Under the pieces are notes generated by a model that was not told where the DNA came from, did no database searches, and saw nothing but the letters and a program-made list of their open reading frames with translations. From NCBI RefSeq assembly GCF_024623785.1, contig NZ_JANKBZ010000003.1, forward strand, positions 709,450-773,449: DNA of 64,000 nt. The letters are read 5' to 3'. A program made the position numbers and the translations under genes. Of this stretch, positions 17,249-24,710 are shown piece after piece (position 1 is the stretch's first letter; each line of letters opens with the position of its first letter). This DNA comes from Archangium lipolyticum (GTDB taxonomy: Bacteria; Myxococcota; Myxococcia; Myxococcales; Myxococcaceae).

Positions 17249-18289
17249 ATGACGCACATCGAGACACTGCGGCAGCAGGGAATCCGCCGGGCCGGCAGTC
17301 CCAAGCGTGGCTTCCGCTACCAGCAGCCCAACGGCAAGCCGCTGCCCGCGCAGGAGCGCGAGCGCATCGAAGCGCTGAAGATACCGCCCGCGTGGACGGA
17401 CGTGCTGATCAGCCCGTCGGCGACCTCGAAGCTCCAGGCCATGGGGAAGGATGGCGCGGGACGGTGGCAGTACCGCTACCACGAGTCCTTCACCCGGAAG
17501 CGGGAGACGGAGAAGTTCAAGCGGGTCGTGGACTTCGCGAGGGCCTTGCCGAAGCTGCGGCGGCGGGTGGCGGCGGATCTGCGCAAGCCGGGGCTGGGAC
17601 GGGACAAGGTGATGGCGTGCCTGCTGCGGATCCTGGGCACGTGCTTCATCCGGCCCGGGAGCCAGCAGTACGCGGACGAGAACAAGAGCTTCGGGCTGGC
17701 CACGCTGCGGGCCCGGCACGTGAAGGTGAAGGGGGACACGGTCATCTTCGACTTCCCGGGCAAGAGCGGGAAGCAACAGCATCACGAGTTGAAGGATCGG
17801 CAGGTGGCGCGCGTGGTGCGCGAGTGCCTGAAGCTCCCGGGGCGGGACGTCTTCAAGTTCGTGCTGGATGACGGGTTCGTGGTGGACGTGCGGCGGCGCC
17901 ACATCAACGAGTACATCCAGGAGGTGATGGGGGCGCGGTACAGCGCGAAGGACTTCCGCACGTGGGGAGGGACGCTCATCTGCGCCTGCGCGCTGGCACG
18001 AGCCAGGGAGCGGGTGCGCCGCGAGGTCGCCAAGGACGGGCCGAAGGTGGCGAAGAAGACGATGGTGGCGGCGGTGAAGGAGGTGGCCGAGCACCTGGGG
18101 AACACGCCAGCGGTGGCGAGGGACTCGTACATCTACCCGTCGGTGCTGGCCATGTTCGAGAAGGGGCGCGTGGTGGAGCGCTACTTCGAGTCGGTGACGG
18201 AGCTGGCCCAGCACGAGAAGCCCGCCCTGCACTGCGCGGAGAAGGCGCTGCTGGAGATGCTGGAAGACGGAAAGAGGCCCGCGGTGTAG
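17249..18289 (+). CDS. DNA topoisomerase IB (poxvirus/Deinococcus type)
   Basis: This 346-residue protein fits the small type IB topoisomerases of bacteria, which relax supercoils by a 3'-phosphotyrosyl intermediate. The N-terminal DNA-binding part contains PPAWTDVLISPS and GRWQYRYHESFT. The catalytic part has CFIRPGSQQYADENKSFGLA, FDFPGKSGK, the arginine motif KDFRTWGGT and LGNTPAVARDSYIYPSVL, in which Tyr294 aligns with the active-site tyrosine. I chose ATG 17249: the conserved family sequence begins soon after, and in-frame codons further upstream do not look coding. The divergent YqiJ-like gene starts about 190 bp to the left. The gene converges on the desaturase with a 5-bp gap, so no transcription terminator lies between them. 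Confidence 0.92.
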   Translation: MTHIETLRQQGIRRAGSPKRGFRYQQPNGKPLPAQERERIEALKIPPAWTDVLISPSATSKLQAMGKDGAGRWQYRYHESFTRKRETEKFKRVVDFARALPKLRRRVAADLRKPGLGRDKVMACLLRILGTCFIRPGSQQYADENKSFGLATLRARHVKVKGDTVIFDFPGKSGKQQHHELKDRQVARVVRECLKLPGRDVFKFVLDDGFVVDVRRRHINEYIQEVMGARYSAKDFRTWGGTLICACALARARERVRREVAKDGPKVAKKTMVAAVKEVAEHLGNTPAVARDSYIYPSVLAMFEKGRVVERYFESVTELAQHEKPALHCAEKALLEMLEDGKRPAV

Positions 18290-18294
18290 GGGCC

Positions 18295-19188
18295 TCACCC
18301 ATGCGGCAGCGGTTGTGCGTGGTGGGCGCGAGAGCGCTCGCCCGGCAGATGGATGTCCGTGGCCAGCCCCACCGCGCGCAGCAGCGCGATGAACCCCCAT
18401 CCCAGGTCGAGCTCCCACCACTGGATGCCCAGCCGCGCCGAGCGTGGGAAGGCATGGTGGTTGTTGTGCCAGCCCTCCCCCATGCTCACCGCACCGAGCA
18501 GCAGGCTGTTGAAGCCCTGCACCGCCGCGCCCGCGTTGTGCCAGCCACGGTAGCCGCTCCGGTGTGCGACGTAGCCCACGAACCAATGACCGAAGGTGCT
18601 CACGGTCACGCGCACGAAGACGCCCCATACCAGCCAGGGCAACCCTCCGAGCGCCACCAGGAGCAGGGCCCAGGGAAGCTGCTGCCATCTCCACGTGCGC
18701 TCGAGGAAGCCATGGAAGGCGTCCGCATCCACTCGCGCGTCCCCTTGGGGCTCGAAGGGTTGGGCGAACTCGAAGCGGCAGTGCAGGTTCCAGAAGTAGT
18801 CGCGCCAGGCGGGCTGCCGGTGCGCGAAGTAGTCATGGCACCAGGGCTCGTTCTGATGGAAGTCCCGGGTCTGGTGCATGCGCACCAGTCCGCGCGGCCC
18901 GCCCAGGCCCACCAGCACGCCCAGGTAGACGAGCGCGTACTCCAACCACCTCGGTGCCCGGAAGGCCTTGTGGATGAGCAACCGGTGGATTCCCACCGAG
19001 TGCCCCGCGCACAGCGTCAGCGACGTGGTCACCGCGAAGAGCACGAACGCCGACGGCGTGAAGGTCGGTACCGCCCCCACCAGCGCCCCCAGGCTCATGA
19101 GGGTGAACCAGAGCGACTTGCCCACATCCCACCGCACCTGCCCGTCTCCCGGGCGCACTCCCTGGGAATCCAACGCTCCACCAGACAT
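18295..19188 (-). CDS. Acyl-CoA desaturase (delta-9 type)
   Basis: This 297-residue integral membrane desaturase has histidine clusters HSVGIH (first box) and GEGWHNNHH (third box), and a second box that reads HQTRDFHQ rather than the usual HRxHH. Several hydrophobic segments flank them, for example FTPSAFVLFAVTTSLTL and WALLLVALGGLPWLVWGVF. It should introduce a double bond into acyl chains at the membrane, helping to set fluidity. The altered second box keeps two histidines in a similar place, and this variant may be a subfamily feature. It is a stand-alone leftward gene, divergent from the oxygenase-like gene to its right. It is a different subfamily from the desaturase at 5015-6151. Confidence 0.85.
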   Translation of the reverse strand: MSGGALDSQGVRPGDGQVRWDVGKSLWFTLMSLGALVGAVPTFTPSAFVLFAVTTSLTLCAGHSVGIHRLLIHKAFRAPRWLEYALVYLGVLVGLGGPRGLVRMHQTRDFHQNEPWCHDYFAHRQPAWRDYFWNLHCRFEFAQPFEPQGDARVDADAFHGFLERTWRWQQLPWALLLVALGGLPWLVWGVFVRVTVSTFGHWFVGYVAHRSGYRGWHNAGAAVQGFNSLLLGAVSMGEGWHNNHHAFPRSARLGIQWWELDLGWGFIALLRAVGLATDIHLPGERSRAHHAQPLPHG

Positions 19189-19286
19189 ATGGCCACCTCC
19201 CTCCTCGAATACCGAAAGAGGAGGCGGCGGTTGCGGGGGTGACGCGAGCCCAGGAGCCGCGGACAGAAACCGCTAAGCTCCGGCAC

Positions 19287-19988
19287 GTGAGCGAGTACGT
19301 CACCCACCGCAATGCCATGCCGGGAGCGGGCCTGGAGTCCCTACGCAAGGCCCTGCTCTCGTCACGCTTCGTGGCGCGGAGCCCGTTGATGGGGACGTTC
19401 CAGAGCAGCCGGGGCTTCGCGTTCATCTTCACGGAGACGGGGCGGGCGAAGCTGGAGGAGCGCTTCCCTTTCATCCGGGACTACCTGGAGCTGGTGATGG
19501 ACCCGGCGAGCTGGCGGGGACTGCTGCCCTGGCGGGAGCGGCTCTTCGGCCCGCGAAAGGAGCGGCGGAGGCCGAACGCCTTCTACCTGAACCTGCTGCT
19601 GGTGGAGCCCGGGCGGGGCGTGGGCCGGCACATCGACGCGACGCTACAGGAGCCGAGTGGAGTGCCGGGAGCGACACCCGAACACGTGAGCGTGCTCTAC
19701 CTGAACGTGCCCGAGGGCGCGAAGGGAGGCGCGCTGGTGCTCTCGCGCGACAGTGAGCCGCTGGGCGAGGTGCATCCGAAGCCGGGGTTGGTGGTGCACT
19801 TCCGAGGCGACCTGACGCACGAGGTACAGCCCTTCACGGGAGGCGGAGAAGGCGCCTTGCGAGCGAGCCTCGTGTGCGAGCAGTACGCGTTCGAGCCCGA
19901 GGCGCTCGCGCGACTGCCCGAGTTCCGCATCCAGTCCAAGGCCGGTTTCGCGGCGTATCTTGAGGAGCACCGCGAGCGCGGCACGTAA
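19287..19988 (+). CDS. 2-oxoglutarate/Fe(II)-dependent oxygenase-like protein
   Basis: This protein of about 233 residues shows the facial-triad pattern of 2OG-Fe(II) oxygenases: HxD in GVGRHIDATL, the distal His in RGDLTHEVQPF, and the 2OG-binding Arg in GALRASLVCEQY. Strands such as NAFYLNLLLVEPG and HVSVLYLNVPEGAKGGALVL fit a double-stranded beta-helix. It may hydroxylate a protein or small molecule; the substrate is unknown. The start is uncertain: GTG 19287 (MSEYVTHRN) is used here, GTG 19239 would add 16 residues and has an AGGAGG about 13 bases upstream, and ATG 19317 is also possible. It is divergent from the acyl-CoA desaturase gene and unrelated to the toxin locus downstream. Confidence 0.7.
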   Translation: MSEYVTHRNAMPGAGLESLRKALLSSRFVARSPLMGTFQSSRGFAFIFTETGRAKLEERFPFIRDYLELVMDPASWRGLLPWRERLFGPRKERRRPNAFYLNLLLVEPGRGVGRHIDATLQEPSGVPGATPEHVSVLYLNVPEGAKGGALVLSRDSEPLGEVHPKPGLVVHFRGDLTHEVQPFTGGGEGALRASLVCEQYAFEPEALARLPEFRIQSKAGFAAYLEEHRERGT

Positions 19989-20069
19989 CGGGCACGGTGT
20001 GTGGTTCCGTACGAAGCGCTCGGAGGGCTTCACCGGATAGCTTCCACGGAAATCTAGACTCCGTGCGCC

Positions 20070-20756
20070 ATGCGAATCTCCTCAAGGCTCTGGTTGTTGC
20101 TGGCCGGGTTGCTGGCCGCGTGCGCGACCTCGAGTCCTCCCCTCCCTGAAGACAATGCGGCACCGGAGTTCGTGGACTCCTGGGAGGAGGGTTGCGAAGA
20201 CGAGCGCAGCGTCGTCCTGCTCTGCCGTGAGGACGGCGAGGAGTGCGGCTTCTTCCGCTGCCGGGAGGTGGCGCCTCGCGGGGTCCTGCTGGCGTACAGG
20301 GGAGGCGGACCCATCTACCTCCCAGGCGCATCACCCACCCCGCGCCGATGGTGGGGCCCTTCCGGCGGATGGCCGCGAAACACCGAGCCCGTACTCACCT
20401 TCCGCTTCAACCATCACTTCGACCCCAAGCCTCCGGTCCCCGCCCTTCCTCCCGGCCGCTGGGTCCGGCACCACATCTTCCCCCAAGCGCGGGATCTCCA
20501 GGAGTGGTTCCATCGACAGGGAGTGCCAGTGCCAGACATCCACCTGTTCACCCTCCTCATCCCCGAGCATGTCCACATCCGCATTCACAGTGGGGGGCCC
20601 AGTGGTGGCCTGTGGAACCAAGCGTGGAGGGACTTCATCAAGACCCATCCCAATGTGCCACCAGAAGAAATCTACCGCCATGCGGGGGCATTGATTTTTC
20701 GCTTCGAGCTGACGGGGCCCATCGTGCCGTATCACCGCGGAGGAAGAGCGAGGTAA
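20070..20756 (+). CDS. sitA6: SitA6-family lipoprotein toxin (TIGR02269, DUF2380 type)
   Basis: This 228-residue protein has a lipoprotein signal ending in LLAAC (Cys18) and a variable middle with two Cys pairs (GCEDERSVVLLCREDGEECG). Its conserved C-terminal domain has RHHIFPQARDLQEWF, HVHIRIHSGG and WNQAWRDFIKTHPNV and ends with EEIYRHAGALIFRFEL. This matches the TIGR02269 family of myxobacterial lipoproteins, which databases call SitA6-family polymorphic toxins. In Myxococcus, Sit toxins are passed between cells by TraA/TraB-dependent outer membrane exchange and kill kin that lack the immunity protein. The histidine-rich C-terminus (HH...H.IH) suggests an HNH-like nuclease, which is inference. 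The immunity gene starts 4 bp after its stop, as expected for a coupled pair. The ATG has only a weak ribosome-binding site. Confidence 0.85.
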   Translation: MRISSRLWLLLAGLLAACATSSPPLPEDNAAPEFVDSWEEGCEDERSVVLLCREDGEECGFFRCREVAPRGVLLAYRGGGPIYLPGASPTPRRWWGPSGGWPRNTEPVLTFRFNHHFDPKPPVPALPPGRWVRHHIFPQARDLQEWFHRQGVPVPDIHLFTLLIPEHVHIRIHSGGPSGGLWNQAWRDFIKTHPNVPPEEIYRHAGALIFRFELTGPIVPYHRGGRAR

Positions 20757-20760
20757 CGAG

Positions 20761-21474
20761 ATGATGAAGTTCTACGAACTCCGGGCGCCAAGACAGTCAC
20801 GGTACACCGGCAACCTCAACGCCGAGCACAGGTGGTCCCTCCCTGGACTTCGCTGTCCTGAGTGCAAGACCACCTGGGCTGGGGGCTTCTCCGCGTACCC
20901 AGGCGTGGACCTGTCTTCCCTGCCGGAGCACGGCGAATACGAGAAGTCCAGACCGGAGTCGTTCGACGAGTTCGCGCGGCTGCGTGAACGGGTGCAGCCA
21001 CTCGTGCCACGTGGGGGCCAACTGCTTCCGGGGGCCGCTTTCGGTCCACTGACGGGCACTGCCACCGGAACCTTCAGCCCGCTCATCTTCCAATTGTTAC
21101 GTGGCCCCCTGATCCGCCGAGAGGCATTGGAGCAGTTGCAGGCCGAGGGAGTACAAGGCTTGCACGGCTACCGGACAGCACTGCGCTTCCGACAAAAAAA
21201 CCATCCGGAGCTGCTGCAGCTCGAAATCCTTGCCCATGGGCGACTGCATCCAGATTGCACGCCGGAGCGACCTCCACCCTGCCCCAGATGCAGCCGGGAC
21301 TACTTCCCCTTCCCGGACGAGCCCATCCTGGACGCGGCTTCACTCCCAACGCATACCGACCTGTTCCGGCTGAGTGACTTCGAGACGATCTTCATCGGCA
21401 CCGAGCGCTTCGTGGACGCCGTCCGGCGCCTGAAGCTGGACGAAGTCGACATCCGCGAGCTGCCCGTGCACTGA
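20761..21474 (+). CDS. sitI6: SitI6-family double-CxxC immunity protein (TIGR02264)
   Basis: This 237-residue protein carries two CxxC motifs, LRCPECKTTW (Cys32/Cys35) and PPCPRCSRDY (Cys174/Cys177), the hallmark of the myxobacterial double-CxxCG paralogous family, now called SitI6 immunity proteins. The motifs lack the trailing glycine of the family name (CPECK and CPRCS), so this is a divergent member. The four cysteines probably bind zinc. Conserved flanks are MKFYELRAP at the N-terminus and DLFRLSDFETIFIGTERFVDAVRRL near the C-terminus. There is no signal peptide, so it acts in the cytoplasm, where it is expected to bind and neutralise the toxin encoded just upstream. It is followed by a truncated gene and the tRNA-fMet array. 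Confidence 0.85.
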   Translation: MMKFYELRAPRQSRYTGNLNAEHRWSLPGLRCPECKTTWAGGFSAYPGVDLSSLPEHGEYEKSRPESFDEFARLRERVQPLVPRGGQLLPGAAFGPLTGTATGTFSPLIFQLLRGPLIRREALEQLQAEGVQGLHGYRTALRFRQKNHPELLQLEILAHGRLHPDCTPERPPPCPRCSRDYFPFPDEPILDAASLPTHTDLFRLSDFETIFIGTERFVDAVRRLKLDEVDIRELPVH

Positions 21475-21477
21475 CCC

Positions 21478-21680
21478 CTACCGCAACCGGGCCGCCAGCG
21501 AGCCCAGCTCGCGTGACTTGTGGCTGTCCCTCCGTGTCACCTTGCTGGCGAGCGCCTCGGCCACCGCTGCCACCTCCCGCCTCACGTCCACCGGCAGTTC
21601 CGCCTCCACCAGCAACTCGGGCACTTCCGCGAAGCGGCCGTACTCGTCCGCGACGTAGGCCGCCAGCAAGTGGTGTCCGT
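21478..21680 (-). pseudogene. Truncated gene remnant (C-terminal fragment)
   Basis: The minus strand reads HLLAAYVADEYGRFAEVPEL, then EAELPVDVRREVAAVAEALA, then a Lys/Arg/Ser-rich end and a stop at 21478. Codon use is strongly biased to G/C at the third position, as in real genes here. The frame continues upstream only into the tRNA terminator hairpin (first ATG at 21732), where sequence character is lost. It looks like the 3' end of a gene whose 5' part was removed, with the breakpoint next to the tRNA-fMet array. The family is not recognised. A very short genuine gene starting at TTG cannot be ruled out. Confidence 0.45.
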
Positions 21681-21715
21681 TCCTTCGCGAACACGCGGCG
21701 AGCCCGGAAACGACA

Positions 21716-21746
21716 AAGCCCCGCTGACTCATCGTCAGCGGGGCTT
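21716..21746 (-). terminator. Hairpin after tRNA-fMet copy 1
   Basis: Perfect 13-bp arms AAGCCCCGCTGAC / GTCAGCGGGGCTT around a 5-base loop lie 10 bp after the 3' end of the leftmost tRNA. On the minus strand the hairpin is followed by TGTCG, so only a short U-rich tail (CUUUGU) is present. It is strong as a structure and moderate as an intrinsic terminator. Confidence 0.75.
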
Positions 21747-21755
21747 CATTCGCGA

Positions 21756-21830
<75 letters not shown>

Positions 21831-21876
21831 ATACCGTTCCTACACCCAGCACAACAACCAGCCTTGCAACGATAAA

Positions 21877-21903
21877 GCCCCGCTGGCTCTTCACCAGCAG
21901 GGC
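21877..21903 (-). terminator. Hairpin between tRNA-fMet copies 1 and 2
   Basis: Arms GCCCCGCTGG / CCAGCAGGGC (one mismatch) surround a 7-base loop. On the minus strand this follows tRNA copy 2 by about 12 bases and is followed by TTTATCG. The spacer resembles that after copy 1, so the two units look like a tandem duplication including flanks. Confidence 0.65.
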
Positions 21904-21914
21904 CTCATCCACGA

Positions 21915-21989
<75 letters not shown>

Positions 21990-22016
21990 ATACCGTTTGC
22001 TGCTCTATGTCAAACA

Positions 22017-22055
22017 CCAGAGACCCTGTCTATCATTTCCAGGCAGGGTCTCTGG
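22017..22055 (-). terminator. Hairpin between tRNA-fMet copies 2 and 3
   Basis: Perfect 12-bp arms CCAGAGACCCTG / CAGGGTCTCTGG surround a 15-base loop. On the minus strand this lies 9 bases after tRNA copy 3 and is followed by TGTTTG. Its sequence is unrelated to the other two hairpins. Confidence 0.65.
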
Positions 22056-22063
22056 CCTGTTGA

Positions 22064-22138
<75 letters not shown>

Positions 22139-22152
22139 GCGATGTGGGGGGG

Positions 22153-22181
22153 TTAGTATCGCCCTCCCCCCGGAGCGTCAA
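22153..22181 (-). promoter_or_regulatory. Putative housekeeping promoter of the tRNA-fMet array
   Basis: On the minus strand TTGACG (22181-22176) and TACTAA (22158-22153) are separated by 17 bp, close to the primary-sigma consensus. The -10 ends 14 bp before the first tRNA base at 22138, leaving room for a short 5' leader. No equally good match lies before copies 1 or 2. Confidence 0.6.
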
Positions 22182-22199
22182 CTGTTTTCCTCAAACGCC

Positions 22200-22231
22200 G
22201 GGAGGCGCGTTCTCCATTCCCCGCGCCTCCC
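22200..22231 (-). terminator. Probable terminator of the S1-domain gene
   Basis: Perfect 10-bp arms GGGAGGCGCG / CGCGCCTCCC around a 12-base loop begin 9 bp after the stop of the S1-domain gene (leftward). The 3' tail is GGCGTTTG, only weakly U-rich. It separates that gene from the tRNA promoter. Confidence 0.6.
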
Positions 22232-22240
22232 GTGCGCGCA

Positions 22241-24325
22241 CTACTTACCCAGCTTCTGCTTGAACAGATCGGCCAGGGTGCCCAGTCCCTTCTTGCCACC
22301 ACCGACCGGCTGCTGGCTCTTCGTCCACGCCTCGACCTCCGCGCGCTCCTCGGCCCGCTCGGCGGCGGTGATGGAGAGCCGGATCTTCCCGGACGCGTCG
22401 ATGTCCACCAGGGCCACCTTCAGCTCCTGGCCCAGCGAGAACTTCTTGCGCAGATCCGTGCCGCGCTCCGTGCCCGTCTCGGACGCGGGGATCAGCCCCT
22501 TGCCGCCCGGGAACACGAGGAACACGCCGTAGGGCTCGATGCGATCCACCTTGCCCACCACCACCTGGCCCACCTTCGGGCGAGGCGCCGCGGGCTCGGC
22601 CGGCTTCTTCTCCTCGGCGGCGGCCACCGGACGCTCCTCGGCGGGGCGCTGGGCCTCCTCCTCGGTGATCCGGCGCAGACCGATGCGCTTGTCGTTCGCG
22701 TCGATCTTCTCCACCTGCACCCAGATGCTCTCGCCCACCTGCACCACGTCGCGCGGGTGCGCGATGCGGCGCTCGGACAGCGCGGAGATGTGCACCAGGC
22801 CGTCCACGCCCGGACGCAGCTCCACGAACGCGCCGAAGGGCTGCAACCGCACCACCTTGCCCTGCAGCCGGTCGCCTTCCTTGATCTCCGCGAGCGCCGT
22901 CTTGAAGGGATCCTCCTGGCGCGCGCGCATCGAGAGCGTGATCCGCTCCTTCTGCTTCGCCTTGTCCGGCGAGTTCGGCTGCGCGGGCTCCATGCGGAGG
23001 ATCTCCACCTCCACCTCGTCGCCCTGCTTCACCACGTCGCTCGGGTGGGCCACGCGCATGTAGGACATCTCGGAGACGGGGATCATCCCCTCCACTCCGC
23101 CCAGGTCCACGAACGCGCCGAAGTCACGCACGCCGGTGACCTTGCCCTTGACCACCTTGCCCTCGGCCAGAGACTCGCGCGTCTTGGCCGCCAGCTTCTT
23201 CTGCTCGTCCTCGAGCAGCGAGCGGCGCGACAGCACCACGTTGCGATCCCTCACCTCGGTCACGCGGAACGTGAGCTTCTCGCCGATGAACTGGTCCGGC
23301 TTCTCCACGAAGCGGATGTCCAGCTGGCTGATCGGGCAGAAGGCGCGCACGTCGCCAATCGCCACCTCGACCCCGCCCTTGTTCACCGAGAGGACCATGC
23401 CCTCCACCGGCATGCCCGAGGCGCGGGCCTCGACCAGCATCGCCATGTTGGCGCTGCCCTTGGCCAGCGCGCGGCTCAGCAGGATGCCCCGGGCACCCGC
23501 CTCGATGACGTGCGCCTCGATGGTGTCACCCACGCCGTAGCGCAGCACGCCCTCGTCGTCCTTGAGCTCGCGCAGCTCGATCATCGCCTCGCTCTTGGCG
23601 TTGGACAGCGTCACGAAGGCCGTGTCCGCGCCGAGCTGGAAGATCGTGCCCGTCACCTTCTCGCCGATGCGCACCGCGCGCCGGCCCGGCATGCCGCCGT
23701 CCTTCTGCTGCGCCGCGAACATCTCCGCGAAGGACTCCGACTCGGGGACCTCCTCGTAGAGCGCGCTGCTCGGGGTCGGAACCACCGGAGCCTTCGGCGC
23801 AGGCGCCGCCGACGCGACCGGAGCGGTCTCCGCCGCGGCCACAGGGGCCTCGGTCGTCGCCGCCGGCTCGGCCGGAGCGGTCGACGACGGCGCCGGCGTC
23901 ACCGGACCCCGCGTCTCCACCGCGCCCGAGGCGCGCTTCACCACCACCATCGGGCCCTGCGGCCGGCGCTCGCCACCCCGGCCACCTCCCCCACGCTCGC
24001 CACCCCGGCCGCCGCGGTCTCCACCGCGCTCACGGCGCTCCCCGCGAGGTGCTCCCTCGCCCGAAGCCGCTCGTGGCTGGCCTCCCGCCTCGCCTTCCGG
24101 CTTCGCCGGACGGGCCTCGCGCTCGCCTCCACGCTCTCCTTCTCCGCGCGGGCGATCCGAGCGGCGGTCCCGATCACGGCTACCGCGCTCCTCGCGCTCG
24201 CCGCCACGGCCCGCCGGGATGCCCAGCATCACGTCGCCAAAAGTGGCCTTCGGCTTCTTGGGACCGAAGCCTCCCGCCCCGCCGCCGCCGCCAGAACCCA
24301 CGGAACCGTTCTTCTCGTCGCTCAC
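22241..24325 (-). CDS. Multi-S1-domain RNA-binding protein (ribosomal protein S1-like)
   Basis: This 694-residue protein starts with a Gly/Arg/Glu-rich disordered region (about 1-130, RGG-like: GGERGGGGRGGERRP) and a Pro/Ala/Thr linker. Five S1 motifs follow. The first two are divergent (about 215-285 and 300-370). The third (VVKGKVTGVRDFGAFVDLGG) and fourth (LQGKVVRLQPFGAFVELRPG) are classic, and the fifth is VVGKVDRIEPYGVFLVF. It probably binds mRNA or acts as a translation or RNA-processing factor in the cytoplasm. The S1 order resembles rpsA but with an added RGG head and one fewer domain than the usual six. I chose GTG 24325 (MSDEKNGS) because AGGAAGG lies 8 bases upstream; the frame extends a further 62 codons to 24511 without conserved sequence. 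It is probably monocistronic, with a hairpin after the stop. Confidence 0.85.
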   Translation of the reverse strand: MSDEKNGSVGSGGGGGAGGFGPKKPKATFGDVMLGIPAGRGGEREERGSRDRDRRSDRPRGEGERGGEREARPAKPEGEAGGQPRAASGEGAPRGERRERGGDRGGRGGERGGGGRGGERRPQGPMVVVKRASGAVETRGPVTPAPSSTAPAEPAATTEAPVAAAETAPVASAAPAPKAPVVPTPSSALYEEVPESESFAEMFAAQQKDGGMPGRRAVRIGEKVTGTIFQLGADTAFVTLSNAKSEAMIELRELKDDEGVLRYGVGDTIEAHVIEAGARGILLSRALAKGSANMAMLVEARASGMPVEGMVLSVNKGGVEVAIGDVRAFCPISQLDIRFVEKPDQFIGEKLTFRVTEVRDRNVVLSRRSLLEDEQKKLAAKTRESLAEGKVVKGKVTGVRDFGAFVDLGGVEGMIPVSEMSYMRVAHPSDVVKQGDEVEVEILRMEPAQPNSPDKAKQKERITLSMRARQEDPFKTALAEIKEGDRLQGKVVRLQPFGAFVELRPGVDGLVHISALSERRIAHPRDVVQVGESIWVQVEKIDANDKRIGLRRITEEEAQRPAEERPVAAAEEKKPAEPAAPRPKVGQVVVGKVDRIEPYGVFLVFPGGKGLIPASETGTERGTDLRKKFSLGQELKVALVDIDASGKIRLSITAAERAEERAEVEAWTKSQQPVGGGKKGLGTLADLFKQKLGK

Positions 24326-24582
24326 TGCCAGGACCTTCCTGAACGAAATCCAGCCCCTGGGACACCATGCCCCCGGCTGGGGAAAAAGGCGGCGCACTCT
24401 ACACACGCGCCGTGCTCGGACGGAAGCCGCATGTCGTCTTCTTTCCGCCTGCTCCGCCCGCAACCCCTCCATAACGCGACCCGTCGGATGGGCCATCCCC
24501 CTTGGAACCAAGCCGGTCTGCCCGCCTGCCCCCCCAGGTTCTGCCCCTCGTTCACAGTGGCAACGTTCCTCCCGGAGGGAAG

Positions 24583-24683
24583 ACCCTCACCCCAGCCCTC
24601 TCCCAGAGGGAGAGGGGGCTTGCCACGGAGTCGGCCCGGGGAGCGAGATACCCTCACCCCGACCCTCTCCCGGCGGGAGAGGG
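24583..24683. repeat. Intergenic palindromic repeats, copies 4 and 5 (direct pair)
   Basis: Copy 4 spans 24583-24616 (stem 24596-24604/24608-24616, loop AGA). Copy 5 spans 24650-24683 (stem 24663-24671/24675-24683, loop GGC). Both are in the same orientation with the tail ACCCTCACCCC. They lie in the 385-bp gap between the S1 gene start (24325) and the murJ stop (24711). The rest of that gap shows no gene. Confidence 0.85.
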
Positions 24684-24710
24684 AGGGAGCGCATGATCCT
24701 ACCCTTGGGG

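Noticed and set aside
17087..18694. 535-codon open frame antisense to topoisomerase IB
   Set aside because: The plus strand encodes an intact topoisomerase with its catalytic tyrosine; the antisense product is low-complexity.
22009..22014. TTGACA on the minus strand before tRNA-fMet copy 2 as a promoter -35
   Set aside because: Only 18 bp separate it from the first tRNA base, so a -10 at normal spacing would fall inside the tRNA.
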